Source: an uncultured Bacteroidales bacterium (GTDB taxonomy: Bacteria; Bacteroidota; Bacteroidia; Bacteroidales; UBA932). From it: a stretch of DNA of 64,000 nt. Below, in pieces: positions 17,656 to 27,869 of this stretch (its first letter is position 1; each line of letters begins with the position of its first letter). The DNA lies in contig CALVDH010000004.1 in the NCBI GenBank assembly GCA_944326235.1, positions 1-64,000 of the forward strand, in the 5' to 3' direction. The position numbers and the translations under genes were made by a program. The notes below the pieces were generated by a model, which worked only from the letters and a program-made list of their open reading frames with translations, did not search any database and had not been told where the DNA came from.

Positions 17656-20600
17656 TTAGTTATTTTCAAGTCTTCCGTGACAATTCTTGTACTTCTTGCC
17701 CGAACCGCAGGGGCAGGGGTCGTTGCGGCCCACCTTCTTCTCCACGTGGACGGGGGCATTGCTCTTGGGCTGTCCTCCGTTGGTGACCATGTCAGTTCTG
17801 GAGGTGTGCATGCGGCTCATGTCGGTGCGGCGGCGCTCACTCTCGCGGACGTCCTGGGGGGCATTTTCCCTTACGGGGATGGCGGCACGCAGGAGGAAGG
17901 TCACCACCTCGCGGCTGATGCGCTCGATGACACCCTTGAAGAGGTTGAAGCTCTCGAACTTGTAGATAAGCAGAGGATCCTTCTGCTCGTAGGTGGCGTT
18001 CTGGACGGACTGCTTGAGGTCGTCCATATCCCTCAGGTGCTCCTTCCATGCGTCGTCGATCATAATCAGGGTAATGGTCTTGCTGACGGCGCGGACAAGC
18101 TCGCGGCCCTGTGTCTCGTAGGCCTTCTTGAGATTGACTATCACGCGCATGACCTTGGTTCCGTCTCCTACGGGCACGGCTACGTTCTCAAACTGCTGTC
18201 CCTGACGCTCGTAGATGGTCTTGATTATCGGCCAGGCCTGGGTGACCATGGTGTCGCTGCGGCGCTGATACTCCTCGCGTATCTGTGCGTTGAGGGATTC
18301 CGCTATCTTGTCGCGGGAGGCGTCCTTGTAGAACTGGGCGTCGAAGGCCGGGTCTATGGACAGGGTCTTCATGACCTCGAGCTTGAAGTCCTCGTAGTCC
18401 ATGTCCTCTGACTTGTCGGCCAGCACCTCGCAGCAGTCGCCGATCATGTTCATCACGTCCACGTCGATACGCTCGCCGTAGAGGGCGTTGCGGCGCTTGT
18501 TGTATATCACCTCCCTCTGGGAGTTCATCACGTCATCGTACTCGAGGAGGCGCTTACGGATACCGAAGTTGTTCTCCTCGACCTTGCGCTGGGCTCTCTC
18601 GATGGAGCTCGAGAGCATCGGGTGCTGCAGGGGCTCGCCCTCCTTGAGGCCCATCTTGTCTACCAGGGCGGACATGCGCTCGCCTCCGAAGAGACGGAGC
18701 AGGTTGTCCTCCAGGGATACGTAGAACACCGACGAACCGGGGTCGCCCTGACGTCCCGCACGGCCTCGCAACTGACGGTCCACACGGCGGCTGTCGTGAC
18801 GCTCCGTACCGATGATGGCCAGACCGCCGGCATCCTTGACTCCGGGCCCGAGCTTGATATCGGTACCACGGCCGGCCATGTTGGTGGCGATGGTCACCGT
18901 GGAGGCCTCTCCGGCATGGGCCACGATCTCTGCCTCACGGGCATGCTGCTTGGCATTGAGGACATTGTGCTTGATGCCGCGCATACGGAGCATCTTGCTC
19001 AGCAGCTCGGATATCTCGACGGAGGTGGTGCCGACCAGCACCGGACGTCCGGCCTGGGTGAGTTCCACAATACGCGCGATGACGGCGTTGTATTTCTCCT
19101 TCTTGGTCTTGTAGATGATATCGTCCTCGTCCTTGCGGATGACGGGACGGTTGGTGGGGATGACCACTACGTCCAGCTTGTAGATGGACCAGAACTCACC
19201 GGCCTCTGTCTCGGCGGTACCGGTCATGCCTGCCAGCTTATGGTACATCCTGAAGTAGTTCTGGAGAGTGATGGTGGCGAAAGTCTGGGTAGCGGCCTCG
19301 ACCTTCACGTTCTCCTTCGCCTCGATAGCCTGGTGGAGTCCGTCGGAGTAGCGGCGCCCCTCCAGGATACGGCCGGTCTGCTCGTCGACGATCTTGATCT
19401 TGTTGTCCATGACCACATACTCGACGTCGCGCTCGAACATGGCGTAGGCCTTCAGCAGCTGGGTGACTGTATGTACGCGCTCGGACTTGAGGGCGTAATC
19501 GGCCAGAAGGGCAGCCTTTTTAGCCTGCTTTTCCTCCGGAGTGATGTTCTCTTTCTCCAGTTCGGCTATCTCGTTTCCTATATCGGGCAGGATGAAGAAC
19601 TTTTCGTCGGATACGCTGGCGGCGATGAGGTCGTTGCCCTTGTCGGTCATCTCGACGGTCTTGGTCTGCTCCTCGATGACGAAGAAGAGGTCGTCGGTGA
19701 TCAGGTGCATCTGCTTGTTGTTGTCCTGCATGTAGAAGTTCTCGGTCTTCTGCAGGAGCTGCTTCATGCCGGGCTCGGAGAGGAACTTGATCAGAGGGTT
19801 GTACTTGGGCAGTCCCTTGTGAGCCCTCAGCAGGAGTTTGGCGCCCTCGGTCTCCTTGCCCTCGGCTATCAGCTTGCGGGCTTCGGTCAGGAGCTTGGTC
19901 ACCAACTGCTTCTGGGCGTTGTACAGACGCTCCACGTAGGGCTTGTACTCGGCGAACTGCTGGTCGTCGCCCTTGGGCACGGGACCGGATATAATAAGAG
20001 GTGTACGGGCGTCGTCAATCAGCACGGAGTCCACCTCGTCGACTATGGCGTAGTGGTGCTTGCGCTGCACGAGGTCATTGCGGTCGATGGCCATGTTGTC
20101 ACGCAGGTAGTCGAAGCCGAATTCGTTGTTGGTTCCGAATGTGATGTCGGCCCGGTAAGCGGCGCGGCGTGCGGCCGAGTTGGGCTGGTGCTTGTCGATG
20201 CAGTCCACTCTCAGACCGTGGAACTGATAGAGAGGGCCCATCCACTCGGAGTCTCGCTTGGAGAGGTAGTCGTTGACGGTGACCACGTGGACTCCCTTGC
20301 CGGCGAGTGCGTTCAGAAAGACGGGAAGGGTAGCCACGAGGGTCTTTCCCTCTCCTGTGGCCATCTCGGATATCTTGCCCTGGTGCAGGACGATACCTCC
20401 GATGAGCTGTACGTCGTAGTGGACCATGTCCCAGGTTATCGGGTTGCCTCCGGCCAGCCAGGTATGGTTCCAATAGGCCTTGTCGCCCTCTATCCGGACG
20501 TAGTCGTGCTTGGCGCTGAACTCGCGGTCCATGTCGGTGGCGGTCACTTCTATGACCTCTTTCTCCTTGAACCTGCGGGCTGTGGACTTCATCACGGCGA

Positions 20601-20940
20601 AGGCGTCGGGCAGTACCTCGTTGAGCACCTCCTCTATCTCCTCGTCGATCTTCTTGGTCAGCTTGTCCACCTCGGTGGCCAGCGCCTCTTTTTTCTCGAC
20701 GGGAATCGTCACGTCCTCAAGCTGCTCGCGAAGCGATTTCTTGCGTTCTTCGTCTGCCGCTATCTTACTGTGTATTACTCCTTTTATCCTCTCAGTCTCT
20801 GCTCTGAGTCCGTCGTCCGAAAGTTTGTCTATCCTGTCGTATGCCGCCAGTACCTTCTCCAGCACAGGCCGTATCTGCTTCATGTCCCTCTCGGCTTTCG
20901 AACCGAAAATTTTCTTCAAAAATCCATTAATTGATGCCAT
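17656..20940 (-). CDS. secA: Preprotein translocase ATPase SecA
   Basis: 1094 residues, the long form usual in Bacteroidetes. It has Walker [17 protein letters not shown]-type Walker B ([18 protein letters not shown]), the preprotein cross-linking domain, [12 protein letters not shown], and a C-terminal zinc-binding tail ([12 protein letters not shown]). An insert of about 150 residues sits in the first nucleotide-binding domain (around 310-460). It drives Sec export. The promoter box is at 20966-20973. Confidence 0.98.
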   Translation of the reverse strand: MASINGFLKKIFGSKAERDMKQIRPVLEKVLAAYDRIDKLSDDGLRAETERIKGVIHSKIAADEERKKSLREQLEDVTIPVEKKEALATEVDKLTKKIDEEIEEVLNEVLPDAFAVMKSTARRFKEKEVIEVTATDMDREFSAKHDYVRIEGDKAYWNHTWLAGGNPITWDMVHYDVQLIGGIVLHQGKISEMATGEGKTLVATLPVFLNALAGKGVHVVTVNDYLSKRDSEWMGPLYQFHGLRVDCIDKHQPNSAARRAAYRADITFGTNNEFGFDYLRDNMAIDRNDLVQRKHHYAIVDEVDSVLIDDARTPLIISGPVPKGDDQQFAEYKPYVERLYNAQKQLVTKLLTEARKLIAEGKETEGAKLLLRAHKGLPKYNPLIKFLSEPGMKQLLQKTENFYMQDNNKQMHLITDDLFFVIEEQTKTVEMTDKGNDLIAASVSDEKFFILPDIGNEIAELEKENITPEEKQAKKAALLADYALKSERVHTVTQLLKAYAMFERDVEYVVMDNKIKIVDEQTGRILEGRRYSDGLHQAIEAKENVKVEAATQTFATITLQNYFRMYHKLAGMTGTAETEAGEFWSIYKLDVVVIPTNRPVIRKDEDDIIYKTKKEKYNAVIARIVELTQAGRPVLVGTTSVEISELLSKMLRMRGIKHNVLNAKQHAREAEIVAHAGEASTVTIATNMAGRGTDIKLGPGVKDAGGLAIIGTERHDSRRVDRQLRGRAGRQGDPGSSVFYVSLEDNLLRLFGGERMSALVDKMGLKEGEPLQHPMLSSSIERAQRKVEENNFGIRKRLLEYDDVMNSQREVIYNKRRNALYGERIDVDVMNMIGDCCEVLADKSEDMDYEDFKLEVMKTLSIDPAFDAQFYKDASRDKIAESLNAQIREEYQRRSDTMVTQAWPIIKTIYERQGQQFENVAVPVGDGTKVMRVIVNLKKAYETQGRELVRAVSKTITLIMIDDAWKEHLRDMDDLKQSVQNATYEQKDPLLIYKFESFNLFKGVIERISREVVTFLLRAAIPVRENAPQDVRESERRRTDMSRMHTSRTDMVTNGGQPKSNAPVHVEKKVGRNDPCPCGSGKKYKNCHGRLENN

Positions 20941-20965
20941 CTAAATACATATTTTGTACAACCTA

Positions 20966-20973
20966 CAAAGATA
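20966..20973 (-). promoter_or_regulatory. -7 box of secA
   Basis: TATCTTTG on the minus strand, 26 nt before the start at 20940. Confidence 0.6.
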
Positions 20974-21037
20974 TGGAATATTCAGGATATTTCGCAAAAT
21001 TTATCACTACTTAGGACAATATCCGGCACCGCACCTG

Positions 21038-21202
21038 CCCCGGCAGGAGTGGAATATGCTGAAAAGCATGCCACCCGCGGCCTGTTAGCGGGAGGGGCCC
21101 GCCTTGAGTATCACCGAGTTACGAAGTAACGAACTGATACTCATGGTGGGAGGGATAGCGCCGTAGGCGCGTACTTTTCAGCATATTCCACTCCTGCCGG
21201 GG
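21038..21202. repeat. Long-stem palindromic element B
   Basis: Two perfect 29-bp inverted arms (21038-21066 and 21174-21202) enclose 107 nt. Inside lie smaller hairpins: GAGTATCA/TGATACTC (around 21105-21143) and GCGCC/GGCGC (around 21159-21171). On the minus strand the loop has CCCTCCCACCA and GGCGGGCCCCTCCC, the same blocks found in element A at 45884-45990, although the stem sequences differ. It fills most of the 288-nt gap between the permease stop and secA. No protein-coding signal is seen. It looks like a non-autonomous dispersed element or a structured RNA. Confidence 0.75.
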
Positions 21203-21228
21203 TCTGTAAGCCACGGGTCCGATATCTG

Positions 21229-22338
21229 CTATATGCCGAAGAGATAGAAAATACTGCCGATGAGGATGGCAAAGAGGGCGTTGACGACTTTGGCGACGAG
21301 GAAGCTGCGGGTACTGGAGGCCAGCAGCGGCAGGGAGGTGTGACCGTCCTGGGACATGGAGCTGGTGAGCAGGACAGAGAACGGGACATAGCCGCCGGCG
21401 AAGAGGGTGATGAATACCATGTGCGGGCCGGACTCGGGAATCATGCCGACCAGCGCCGCCAGGATGAGCAGATAGTAGGTGTTGTCCCGCAGCCAGTTGC
21501 CCATGTCCACATAGTGCATCACGACGGTGATGACCGCCAGTGCTCCGGCCGTCCACAGAAACGTCTTGAGGGCATGCTTCCGGATGACATGGTGCCAGAG
21601 ATGTTCCTTGACAAAATGCTCGGACGATGCCGCCACCTGCAAGGCCACGAAGAGGCTCAGAATCGCAAACAGAACGTTCATCCATCTCTCGCTCAGGAAA
21701 TTGAAGGGCAATGCGTGAGCCGCCACCTCTGTTGCTGCCACCGCAGCGGCTTCCTCCCCGACATGCTCATGCTCCAGGATGCCGGTGAACACCGCGACTG
21801 CGAAGATCAGGATCGCGGCTATCAGCACTATCCTCTCCCACCCCGCCGAGCGCATCCCCCTGTAGGAGGAGAGGCGGAATATCCGCGGGAACTCCCCCTT
21901 ATTGGCCTCATGAAGCTCGAAGCCCGGGTCGCAGCTCACTCTTATAGGGTGCTTCCGGAACATCAGGTCCGTCAGAAGACCGCAGCCGACGGCAAGCACG
22001 AAGAGTACGGCGAAGAGAATCAGGGCCTGGCGCGGTATCATGGCCAGCATCACAAACGACTCGTCCCCCGAAGATGAAATCATCGCAGCCACCAGGGCTC
22101 CCATGCTGATGATGCCGTGCGAATACAGCGACACCGCTGCGAAGCCGCCGATACAGCCCGGTATCAGGCCCAGCAGCGAGCCGGCCATCACCTGCCTCAG
22201 CGGCGAGCCCTGCAGCCGGCCGAACCAGCGCCCGGCCGAAGCCACGTTGACATACTCTATCATGATCATCATCACCATCACCAGCGAGGTAATGAGCCAT
22301 GAGTTGAGAAGGACGTCCTTGAGAATATGCCAGAACAT
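21229..22338 (-). CDS. Polytopic permease of the 10-TM heavy-metal exporter type (ArsP_2/putative manganese transporter)
   Basis: 369 residues with about nine or ten hydrophobic segments in two halves. The halves repeat a Gly-rich LIPGCIGGFAAVSLYSHG and a later GMIPESGPHMVFITLFAGG motif, and a His/Glu-bearing loop (EHEHVGEE) sits between them. This matches proteins named putative manganese transporter or 10-TM heavy-metal exporter; the substrate is not proven. It begins 4 nt after the meaB stop, so the two are co-transcribed. Confidence 0.7.
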   Translation of the reverse strand: MFWHILKDVLLNSWLITSLVMVMMIMIEYVNVASAGRWFGRLQGSPLRQVMAGSLLGLIPGCIGGFAAVSLYSHGIISMGALVAAMISSSGDESFVMLAMIPRQALILFAVLFVLAVGCGLLTDLMFRKHPIRVSCDPGFELHEANKGEFPRIFRLSSYRGMRSAGWERIVLIAAILIFAVAVFTGILEHEHVGEEAAAVAATEVAAHALPFNFLSERWMNVLFAILSLFVALQVAASSEHFVKEHLWHHVIRKHALKTFLWTAGALAVITVVMHYVDMGNWLRDNTYYLLILAALVGMIPESGPHMVFITLFAGGYVPFSVLLTSSMSQDGHTSLPLLASSTRSFLVAKVVNALFAILIGSIFYLFGI

Positions 22339-22341
22339 CTG

Positions 22342-23463
22342 TTACCTGCGGTAGAGTTTGAGCAGCTCTCCAGCGGCCGAGAACGAGTCGATCTTGCCGT
22401 CGAGCACGGCCCTCTCGTAGTCGGGCAGGGCCGCGGCCACGGACGGGTCCTCGTAGAACATGTCGCGCAGAGAGTTGTTGATGGTCTCGTACATCCAGTA
22501 GCGGTCCTGCTCCAGACGCCTCTTCCAGTAGTAGCCGTTGCCCTTGACCAGCTTGAAGTATTTCTCCATCATGGCCCAGATATCCTCCAGACCGGTCTTC
22601 TCCACGGAGGAGGCGGTCAGGGCTGTTGGAGCCCAGCCGGACTCGGTGGGGGGGAAGAGGTGGAGGGCGTTGGAATAGAGGGCACGGGCCATGTTGGCCT
22701 TGTCAATGTTGTTGCCGTCAGCCTTGTTCACGGTTATCAGGTCCGACATCTCCATCACACCGCGCTTGATGCCCTGCAGGTCGTCTCCTGCACCGGAGAT
22801 AAGGATAAGCAGGAAGAAATCGCTCATCGAGTGGACGGCAGTCTCGGACTGGCCCACGCCTACGGTCTCGATGAATACCACATCATAGCCGGCGGCCTCG
22901 CACAGCAGGATGGTCTCGCGGGTCTTGCGGGCCACACCGCCGAGAGAGCCGGCGGATGGACTGGGACGGATGAAGGCCTTGGGGTTATTGCAGAGGGTCT
23001 CCATACGGGTCTTGTCGCCGAGAATACTGCCCTTGGTCTTCTCGCTGCTGGGGTCGATGGCCAGGACGGCGAGACGGTGGCCCTTGGCAGTAACCAGGTT
23101 GCCGAAGGCCTCGATGAAGGTACTCTTACCGGCTCCGGGTACGCCCGTGATGCCGATACGCATCGACTCCTTGCGCTTGGAGTGCTCGAGACAGCGCACT
23201 ATCAGCTCGTGCGCCATGTCCCTGTGCTCGGGCAGAGAGCTCTCCACCAGGGTTATGGCCTGGCTGAGGACTATGGTGTTGCCCTCGAGGATACCTTTCA
23301 TATAGTCTTCCACCGTCATGGCGGCACGCCTGCGGCGGACGATGTTGCTGAGATATGGATTCACGATAGGCGGCTGCTCTATCCCGTCGTTCATCACCAG
23401 TGCCGAGTCATCGTGATGATACTCGTCGAAGAAGTCGCCCTGTCTGTCTGATTTATTGTTCAT
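22342..23463 (-). CDS. meaB: Methylmalonyl-CoA mutase-associated GTPase
   Basis: 373 residues, G3E-type GTPase: P-loop GVPGAGKSTF, then the ETVGVGQSE switch and a base-recognition NKADG. An N-terminal helical arm and C-terminal dimerisation arm match MeaB/ArgK. It gates delivery of adenosylcobalamin to methylmalonyl-CoA mutase and protects that enzyme. The mutase genes are not in the window, which is common in Bacteroidales. Upstream is the DUF1573 gene (9 nt), so the order is DUF1573-meaB-permease. Confidence 0.95.
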   Translation of the reverse strand: MNNKSDRQGDFFDEYHHDDSALVMNDGIEQPPIVNPYLSNIVRRRRAAMTVEDYMKGILEGNTIVLSQAITLVESSLPEHRDMAHELIVRCLEHSKRKESMRIGITGVPGAGKSTFIEAFGNLVTAKGHRLAVLAIDPSSEKTKGSILGDKTRMETLCNNPKAFIRPSPSAGSLGGVARKTRETILLCEAAGYDVVFIETVGVGQSETAVHSMSDFFLLILISGAGDDLQGIKRGVMEMSDLITVNKADGNNIDKANMARALYSNALHLFPPTESGWAPTALTASSVEKTGLEDIWAMMEKYFKLVKGNGYYWKRRLEQDRYWMYETINNSLRDMFYEDPSVAAALPDYERAVLDGKIDSFSAAGELLKLYRR

Positions 23464-23472
23464 GATATGTAT

Positions 23473-24567
23473 CTATTTTACGGTATAAATAATAAACAGG
23501 TTGATAATAGGCCGGGTAGGTGAATTGGTTATCAGCGTCAGGATGTTCAGCACCTCGCCGCTCTGCCCCTCAGTATTCACCCTTACCCTGACGGCATCCT
23601 TCTCCCCGAAAGGTACCGGAGAGGGAAGGTCCACGCTGACACCGCCCTCGCTTGAGTCCGCCTTGTATATTTCAAATGCGTCCTGTCCGATATTCTTGAC
23701 AGGGAACTCCCCTTCCAGGACGCTGCCGGCCTCCACTACCCCAAGTTCGAGGGACGAGGACTCGAACTGAGGCAGGGCTCCCGCCCTCTTCTGCGCCTCG
23801 GTAAGGGATGTGAAGTTCTCCTTGATCAGAGCCTCCACGGTCAGGGCGGCGGGATATTTCCTGCCGTCCGCCACTACGGAGAACGTAAATGGCGTCTTCC
23901 CCCATTTCTCCCCGTCAGTATGCCGGGTATCCACCATGCAGTTGATCCGGACCTTGGACCTTGCGGGAACCGTAGTGCCTGACATGGACACCGTCAGGCC
24001 GGGGGTCATGTCGGTGAAGCTGACCTCGACGGCTCTTCCGGAGGTATTGGCCATCTCGACCTCTATGCTGCGGGCAAGCCCCTGCTCTACCTGTCCCATA
24101 GATACCGAGGACTCCCGGAAACCGAGAGGACCGCTGGATACGGGGAAAAGCTCCGCAAGGCTCTTCTGCTTCTCGTGGACTATACCGCGGACCTTGAGTA
24201 CTACCGGCTTGCTGAGGCCCGAGACGTAGACGGTCACGGACTTGCTGAAAGGATAGGGTCCCTGGTCGTTGGAGAACTCGACATGTATCTGTCCTGTCTC
24301 TCCGGGCCTTATGGGGGCCTCCGTCCACGTAGGCTCCGTACATCCGCAGGAAGTGATGACGCGGTGAATCACCACCGGTGCGTCACTGATATTCTTCATC
24401 GTGAACGTACATGACTGGGGACCGTCCGAAAGCATGATGTCCCCGAAATCGTGCACTATCCTGTCGAAAGACACCGTCTGCTCGAATACGTTCTGGGCAC
24501 CGGCGCCCACAGCACCGGCAAAATGGAGGCAAAACAGGATTACCACACTGTAAATCAATCGGTTCAT
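23473..24567 (-). CDS. Secreted DUF1573 (ASH-like beta-sandwich) protein
   Basis: 364 residues from Met at 24567, which opens a signal peptide ending near GAGAQN; the frame continues upstream to 24603, into the promoter. Repeated immunoglobulin-like modules start with the DUF1573 pattern FDRIVHDFGDI... CTFTMKNISDAPVVI... SCGCTEPTW... PGETGQIHVEF. The SCGC pair is typical. Exported DUF1573 proteins are common in Bacteroidetes; their function is not established. It is the first gene of the meaB operon. Confidence 0.85.
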   Translation of the reverse strand: MNRLIYSVVILFCLHFAGAVGAGAQNVFEQTVSFDRIVHDFGDIMLSDGPQSCTFTMKNISDAPVVIHRVITSCGCTEPTWTEAPIRPGETGQIHVEFSNDQGPYPFSKSVTVYVSGLSKPVVLKVRGIVHEKQKSLAELFPVSSGPLGFRESSVSMGQVEQGLARSIEVEMANTSGRAVEVSFTDMTPGLTVSMSGTTVPARSKVRINCMVDTRHTDGEKWGKTPFTFSVVADGRKYPAALTVEALIKENFTSLTEAQKRAGALPQFESSSLELGVVEAGSVLEGEFPVKNIGQDAFEIYKADSSEGGVSVDLPSPVPFGEKDAVRVRVNTEGQSGEVLNILTLITNSPTRPIINLFIIYTVK

Positions 24568-24600
24568 ATCACGTCTGAATATCATCTTGCATTTATTGTG

Positions 24601-24608
24601 CAAATATA
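24601..24608 (-). promoter_or_regulatory. -7 box of the DUF1573-meaB-permease operon
   Basis: TATATTTG on the minus strand, 33 nt before the start at 24567. It supports that start over 24603. Confidence 0.6.
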
Positions 24609-24630
24609 GTTTTTTCGGGATAAAAAATGC

Positions 24631-24638
24631 TAACTTTG
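24631..24638 (+). promoter_or_regulatory. -7 box of the M16 protease gene
   Basis: TAACTTTG, 40 nt before the ATG at 24679, divergent from the box at 24601-24608. Confidence 0.6.
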
Positions 24639-24678
24639 TCTCATATAATTTTTACGCACTTTTAACACACACAAGATC

Positions 24679-27591
24679 ATGTCCAGAATCTCCAGATTGC
24701 TGACAGGAACGGCACTCGCGGCCGTAATTCTGTCTATGGCCGCTTCCTGCGGTCCCAAGTACGACACGGTCCCGGGAGACCCCACCGGAACGAGAATCTA
24801 CACTCTAGACAACGGCCTTAAAGTCTACATGAGCGTAAACAGGGACGAGCCCCGCATCACCGCTCACATAGCTGTCAGGGTCGGCAGCAAGAACGACCCC
24901 CGCGAGACCACAGGACTTGCCCACTACTTCGAGCACCTCATGTTCAAGGGCACCGAATCATTCGGCACCCAGAACTACAGCCTCGAGAAGCCCCTGCTCG
25001 ACGAGATAGAGCAGCTCTTCGAAGTGTACCGCAACACCACTGACGAGAAGGAGCGCGCCGCCATCTACCACCGCATTGACTCCGTCTCCTACGAGGCCTC
25101 CAAGTACGCCATCCCCAACGAGTACGACAAGCTGATGGCAGCCATCGGAGCCTCCGGCACCAACGCCTACACCAGCTATGACGTAACCTGCTACACCGAG
25201 AACATTCCCTCCAACGAGCTCGAGAACTGGGCCATAATCCAGGCTGACAGGTTCGCGAACAACGTCATACGCGGCTTCCACACAGAGCTGGAAACAGTCT
25301 ACGAGGAGAAGAACATGTCCCTGACCGACGACACCGAGAAGATGTACGACGCCATCTTCGCATCCCTCTTCAAGAAGCACCCTTACGGACTGCAGACCAT
25401 CCTCGGCAGTCAGCAGCACCTCAAGAACCCCTCCATCACCAACATCAAGAACTACTACAAGGAATGGTACGTGCCCAACAACATGGCCGTCTGCATCTCC
25501 GGCGACCTCGACCCGGACAAGGCGATAAAGGTCATCCGGAAGCACTTCGGCTCACTCAGGCCCAACCCTGACCTCCAGTACCTCGAGTACGAGCCCGAGG
25601 ATCCCATCTCCGAGCCCATAGTCACCGAGGTGCGCGGCCTCGAATCTCCCAAGGTCATGATCGCATGGAGATTCCCCGGAGCCAATGACCCCGACAACTT
25701 GAAACTCACACTCATAGGCGACATCCTCTACAACGGCACAGCCGGACTCATCGACATCAACGTCAACCAGCCCCAGAAAGTCCTCAGCCTCTACGGCGGA
25801 GTCTACTCCCTGGCCGACTACTCCGTCCTGATGTTCATCGGCGAGCCCAAGCAGGGCCAGAGCCTCGAGGAAGTCAAGGACATCATCCTCGGACAGGTGG
25901 ACATCCTCAAAAAGGGAGAGTTCGACGAGAGTCTCCTCGCCGCCACGGCCAACAACTACAAGCTCAGCCAGATGCGCATGACAGAGAGAGCCAGCGGCAT
26001 GGTCAGCGCCTACGTCAGCTCATTTATCAACAACGAGCCCTGGTCCTCCACAGTACACATGGTGGACAACATCTCCGCCATCACCAAGGATGACATCGTA
26101 GCCTACGCCAACGCACACCTCGGCGACAACTACGCCGAAGTACTCAAGCTTCAGGGAGAGGACACCGGCATCGAGAAGATAGAAAAGCCCCATATCACTC
26201 CCATCCTCACCAACAGGGACACTTCCAGCCAGTTCCTGCGCGACATCATGGCCAGTGAGGTCGCTCCTATAGAGCCCGTATTCGTGGACTTTGACAAGGA
26301 CATGGACATCCTCACCGCCAAGGCAGGCATCCCCGTATACTACAAGCAGAACACGACCAACGGCATCTTCCAGCTCGTCTACGTCTTCGAGACCGGCAGC
26401 GACACCGACAAGATGCTCTCCTACGCCATGCAGTACCTCGACTACCTCGGAACTGAGGACATGAGCCCCATGGAGTACAGGCAGGCCTTCTACAACCTGG
26501 CCTGCAGCTACGCCGTCATCCCCGGCTCCGACGTCACCTACGCTGTCGTAAGCGGTCTCGCGGAAAATATGGAAGAGGCGGTATCCCTCTTCGAGAAGCT
26601 CATCGCAGGTGCCACGGCCAATCCCGAAGCCCTCGCCGGCATGAAGGCCAACATCCTCCAGCAGCGATCCAACGCCAAGCACGAGCAGATGTCCAACTTC
26701 CGCATGCTCCAGATGTACGGCGTCTACGGCAAGGACAATCCCGCCCGCAGCGACCTCTCCGACCGGGAACTGCGCGGCCTGACGGACAGGACCCTCCTAG
26801 AAAGAATCCACAACCTGTTCGACTATGAGCACAAGGTCCTCTACTACGGTCCGCTTACCGGTGAAGAGACGGTCAATTCAGTCAATGCCCTGCACCAGGT
26901 ACCCGAAAAGCTGATTCCGCTCGAGGGAACCAGGAAGTACAGGGAGCAGCTGACCAAGGAGAACAGGATCCTCCTCGCACCCTACGAGTCCAACCAGATC
27001 TACCTCTTCTCCTTCTCCAACAACGGTGAGACCTATGACCCCGCCGTCGTTCCGGCAGCCACAATGTACAACGCCTACTTCGGAGGCGGCATGAACGGCA
27101 TCGTCTTCCAGGAGATGAGAGAGGCCCGCGGACTCGCCTACTCGGCCAGCGCCAGATACGAGCTGCCCGCCAGGAAGGACGGCTACTGCCTCTACACCGA
27201 TTTCATCGCCACTCAGAACGACAAGATGATCGACGCCCTCGACGCCTTCAACAGCATCATCAACGATATGCCCGTCTCCCAGAACGCCTTCGACATAGCC
27301 AAGGAGTCCCTACTGAACAACATCCGTACCCAGCGGACCATCAAGAGCGACGTACTGTGGGCCTACCTCGAGGCTCAGAAACTCGGGCTGGACTACGACA
27401 TCAACCGGGACATCTACAACAGCGTGCTGAACTACACCCTCCAGGACGTCATAGACTTCCAGCAGAGCACTGTCAAGGACAGGACGTACACCATCTGTAT
27501 CCTCGGAGACCCTGAGAACCTGGACCTCAAGTCATTGGCAAAATACGGAAAGATCACTAGACTGACCACCGATGAAATATTCGGATATTAG
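24679..27591 (+). CDS. M16-family zinc protease lipoprotein
   Basis: 970 residues. The lipoprotein signal ends MAASC (Cys24). The first half has the inverted zinc motif HYFEH (in [14 protein letters not shown]) and the distal Glu in [12 protein letters not shown], so this half is catalytic. A second, non-catalytic M16-like half contains the substrate-binding part ([23 protein letters not shown]). The full-length, pitrilysin-type layout suggests cleavage of small peptides in the periplasm. It is transcribed alone from its own promoter. Confidence 0.93.
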   Translation: MSRISRLLTGTALAAVILSMAASCGPKYDTVPGDPTGTRIYTLDNGLKVYMSVNRDEPRITAHIAVRVGSKNDPRETTGLAHYFEHLMFKGTESFGTQNYSLEKPLLDEIEQLFEVYRNTTDEKERAAIYHRIDSVSYEASKYAIPNEYDKLMAAIGASGTNAYTSYDVTCYTENIPSNELENWAIIQADRFANNVIRGFHTELETVYEEKNMSLTDDTEKMYDAIFASLFKKHPYGLQTILGSQQHLKNPSITNIKNYYKEWYVPNNMAVCISGDLDPDKAIKVIRKHFGSLRPNPDLQYLEYEPEDPISEPIVTEVRGLESPKVMIAWRFPGANDPDNLKLTLIGDILYNGTAGLIDINVNQPQKVLSLYGGVYSLADYSVLMFIGEPKQGQSLEEVKDIILGQVDILKKGEFDESLLAATANNYKLSQMRMTERASGMVSAYVSSFINNEPWSSTVHMVDNISAITKDDIVAYANAHLGDNYAEVLKLQGEDTGIEKIEKPHITPILTNRDTSSQFLRDIMASEVAPIEPVFVDFDKDMDILTAKAGIPVYYKQNTTNGIFQLVYVFETGSDTDKMLSYAMQYLDYLGTEDMSPMEYRQAFYNLACSYAVIPGSDVTYAVVSGLAENMEEAVSLFEKLIAGATANPEALAGMKANILQQRSNAKHEQMSNFRMLQMYGVYGKDNPARSDLSDRELRGLTDRTLLERIHNLFDYEHKVLYYGPLTGEETVNSVNALHQVPEKLIPLEGTRKYREQLTKENRILLAPYESNQIYLFSFSNNGETYDPAVVPAATMYNAYFGGGMNGIVFQEMREARGLAYSASARYELPARKDGYCLYTDFIATQNDKMIDALDAFNSIINDMPVSQNAFDIAKESLLNNIRTQRTIKSDVLWAYLEAQKLGLDYDINRDIYNSVLNYTLQDVIDFQQSTVKDRTYTICILGDPENLDLKSLAKYGKITRLTTDEIFGY

Positions 27592-27602
27592 GGAAAATTT
27601 AC

Positions 27603-27610
27603 TATATTTG
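27603..27610 (+). promoter_or_regulatory. -7 box of the ferredoxin gene
   Basis: TATATTTG, 28 nt before the ATG at 27639. Confidence 0.6.
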
Positions 27611-27638
27611 CGGAACTTTTAACAACAACATTACTTTT

Positions 27639-27809
27639 ATGGCACACAAAATTGATCCTGATGCATGTGTAGCATGCGGCTCCTGCATTGACGAATGTCC
27701 TCTTGGAGCTATCTCCGCCGGAGATGTTTATTCGATTGATCCTGACACCTGCGCCGACTGCGGTACATGCGTTGACGCTTGTCCCAACGGAGCCATCTCA
27801 CCGGCATAA
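27639..27809 (+). CDS. 2[4Fe-4S] ferredoxin
   Basis: A 56-residue ferredoxin of the clostridial type. It has two CxxCxxCxxxCP motifs ([12 protein letters not shown] and [12 protein letters not shown]) arranged with internal symmetry, so it should hold two low-potential [4Fe-4S] clusters. It serves as an electron carrier for pyruvate:ferredoxin oxidoreductase, Rnf or hydrogenases in an anaerobe. It has its own promoter and terminator. Confidence 0.95.
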   Translation: MAHKIDPDACVACGSCIDECPLGAISAGDVYSIDPDTCADCGTCVDACPNGAISPA

Positions 27810-27828
27810 CTTATTAAACAACAATAAA

Positions 27829-27864
27829 GAAGAAGGGGTCTCATTCCGAGGCCCCTTTCTTTTT
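27829..27864. terminator. Bidirectional terminator between ferredoxin and rho
   Basis: The hairpin has arms AGAAGGGGtCTC and GAGgCCCCTTTCT with a 5-nt loop, followed by T residues. It sits between two convergent genes. Confidence 0.8.
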
Positions 27865-27869
27865 ACGCT

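Noticed and set aside
18622-20934. A 770-codon open frame opposite secA
   Set aside because: Same reason: long antisense frames are expected in GC-rich genes, and secA is certain.
21038-21202. Insertion sequence or transposase gene in the gap near secA
   Set aside because: Only 165 bp with no coding capacity; no target-site duplication could be recognised.
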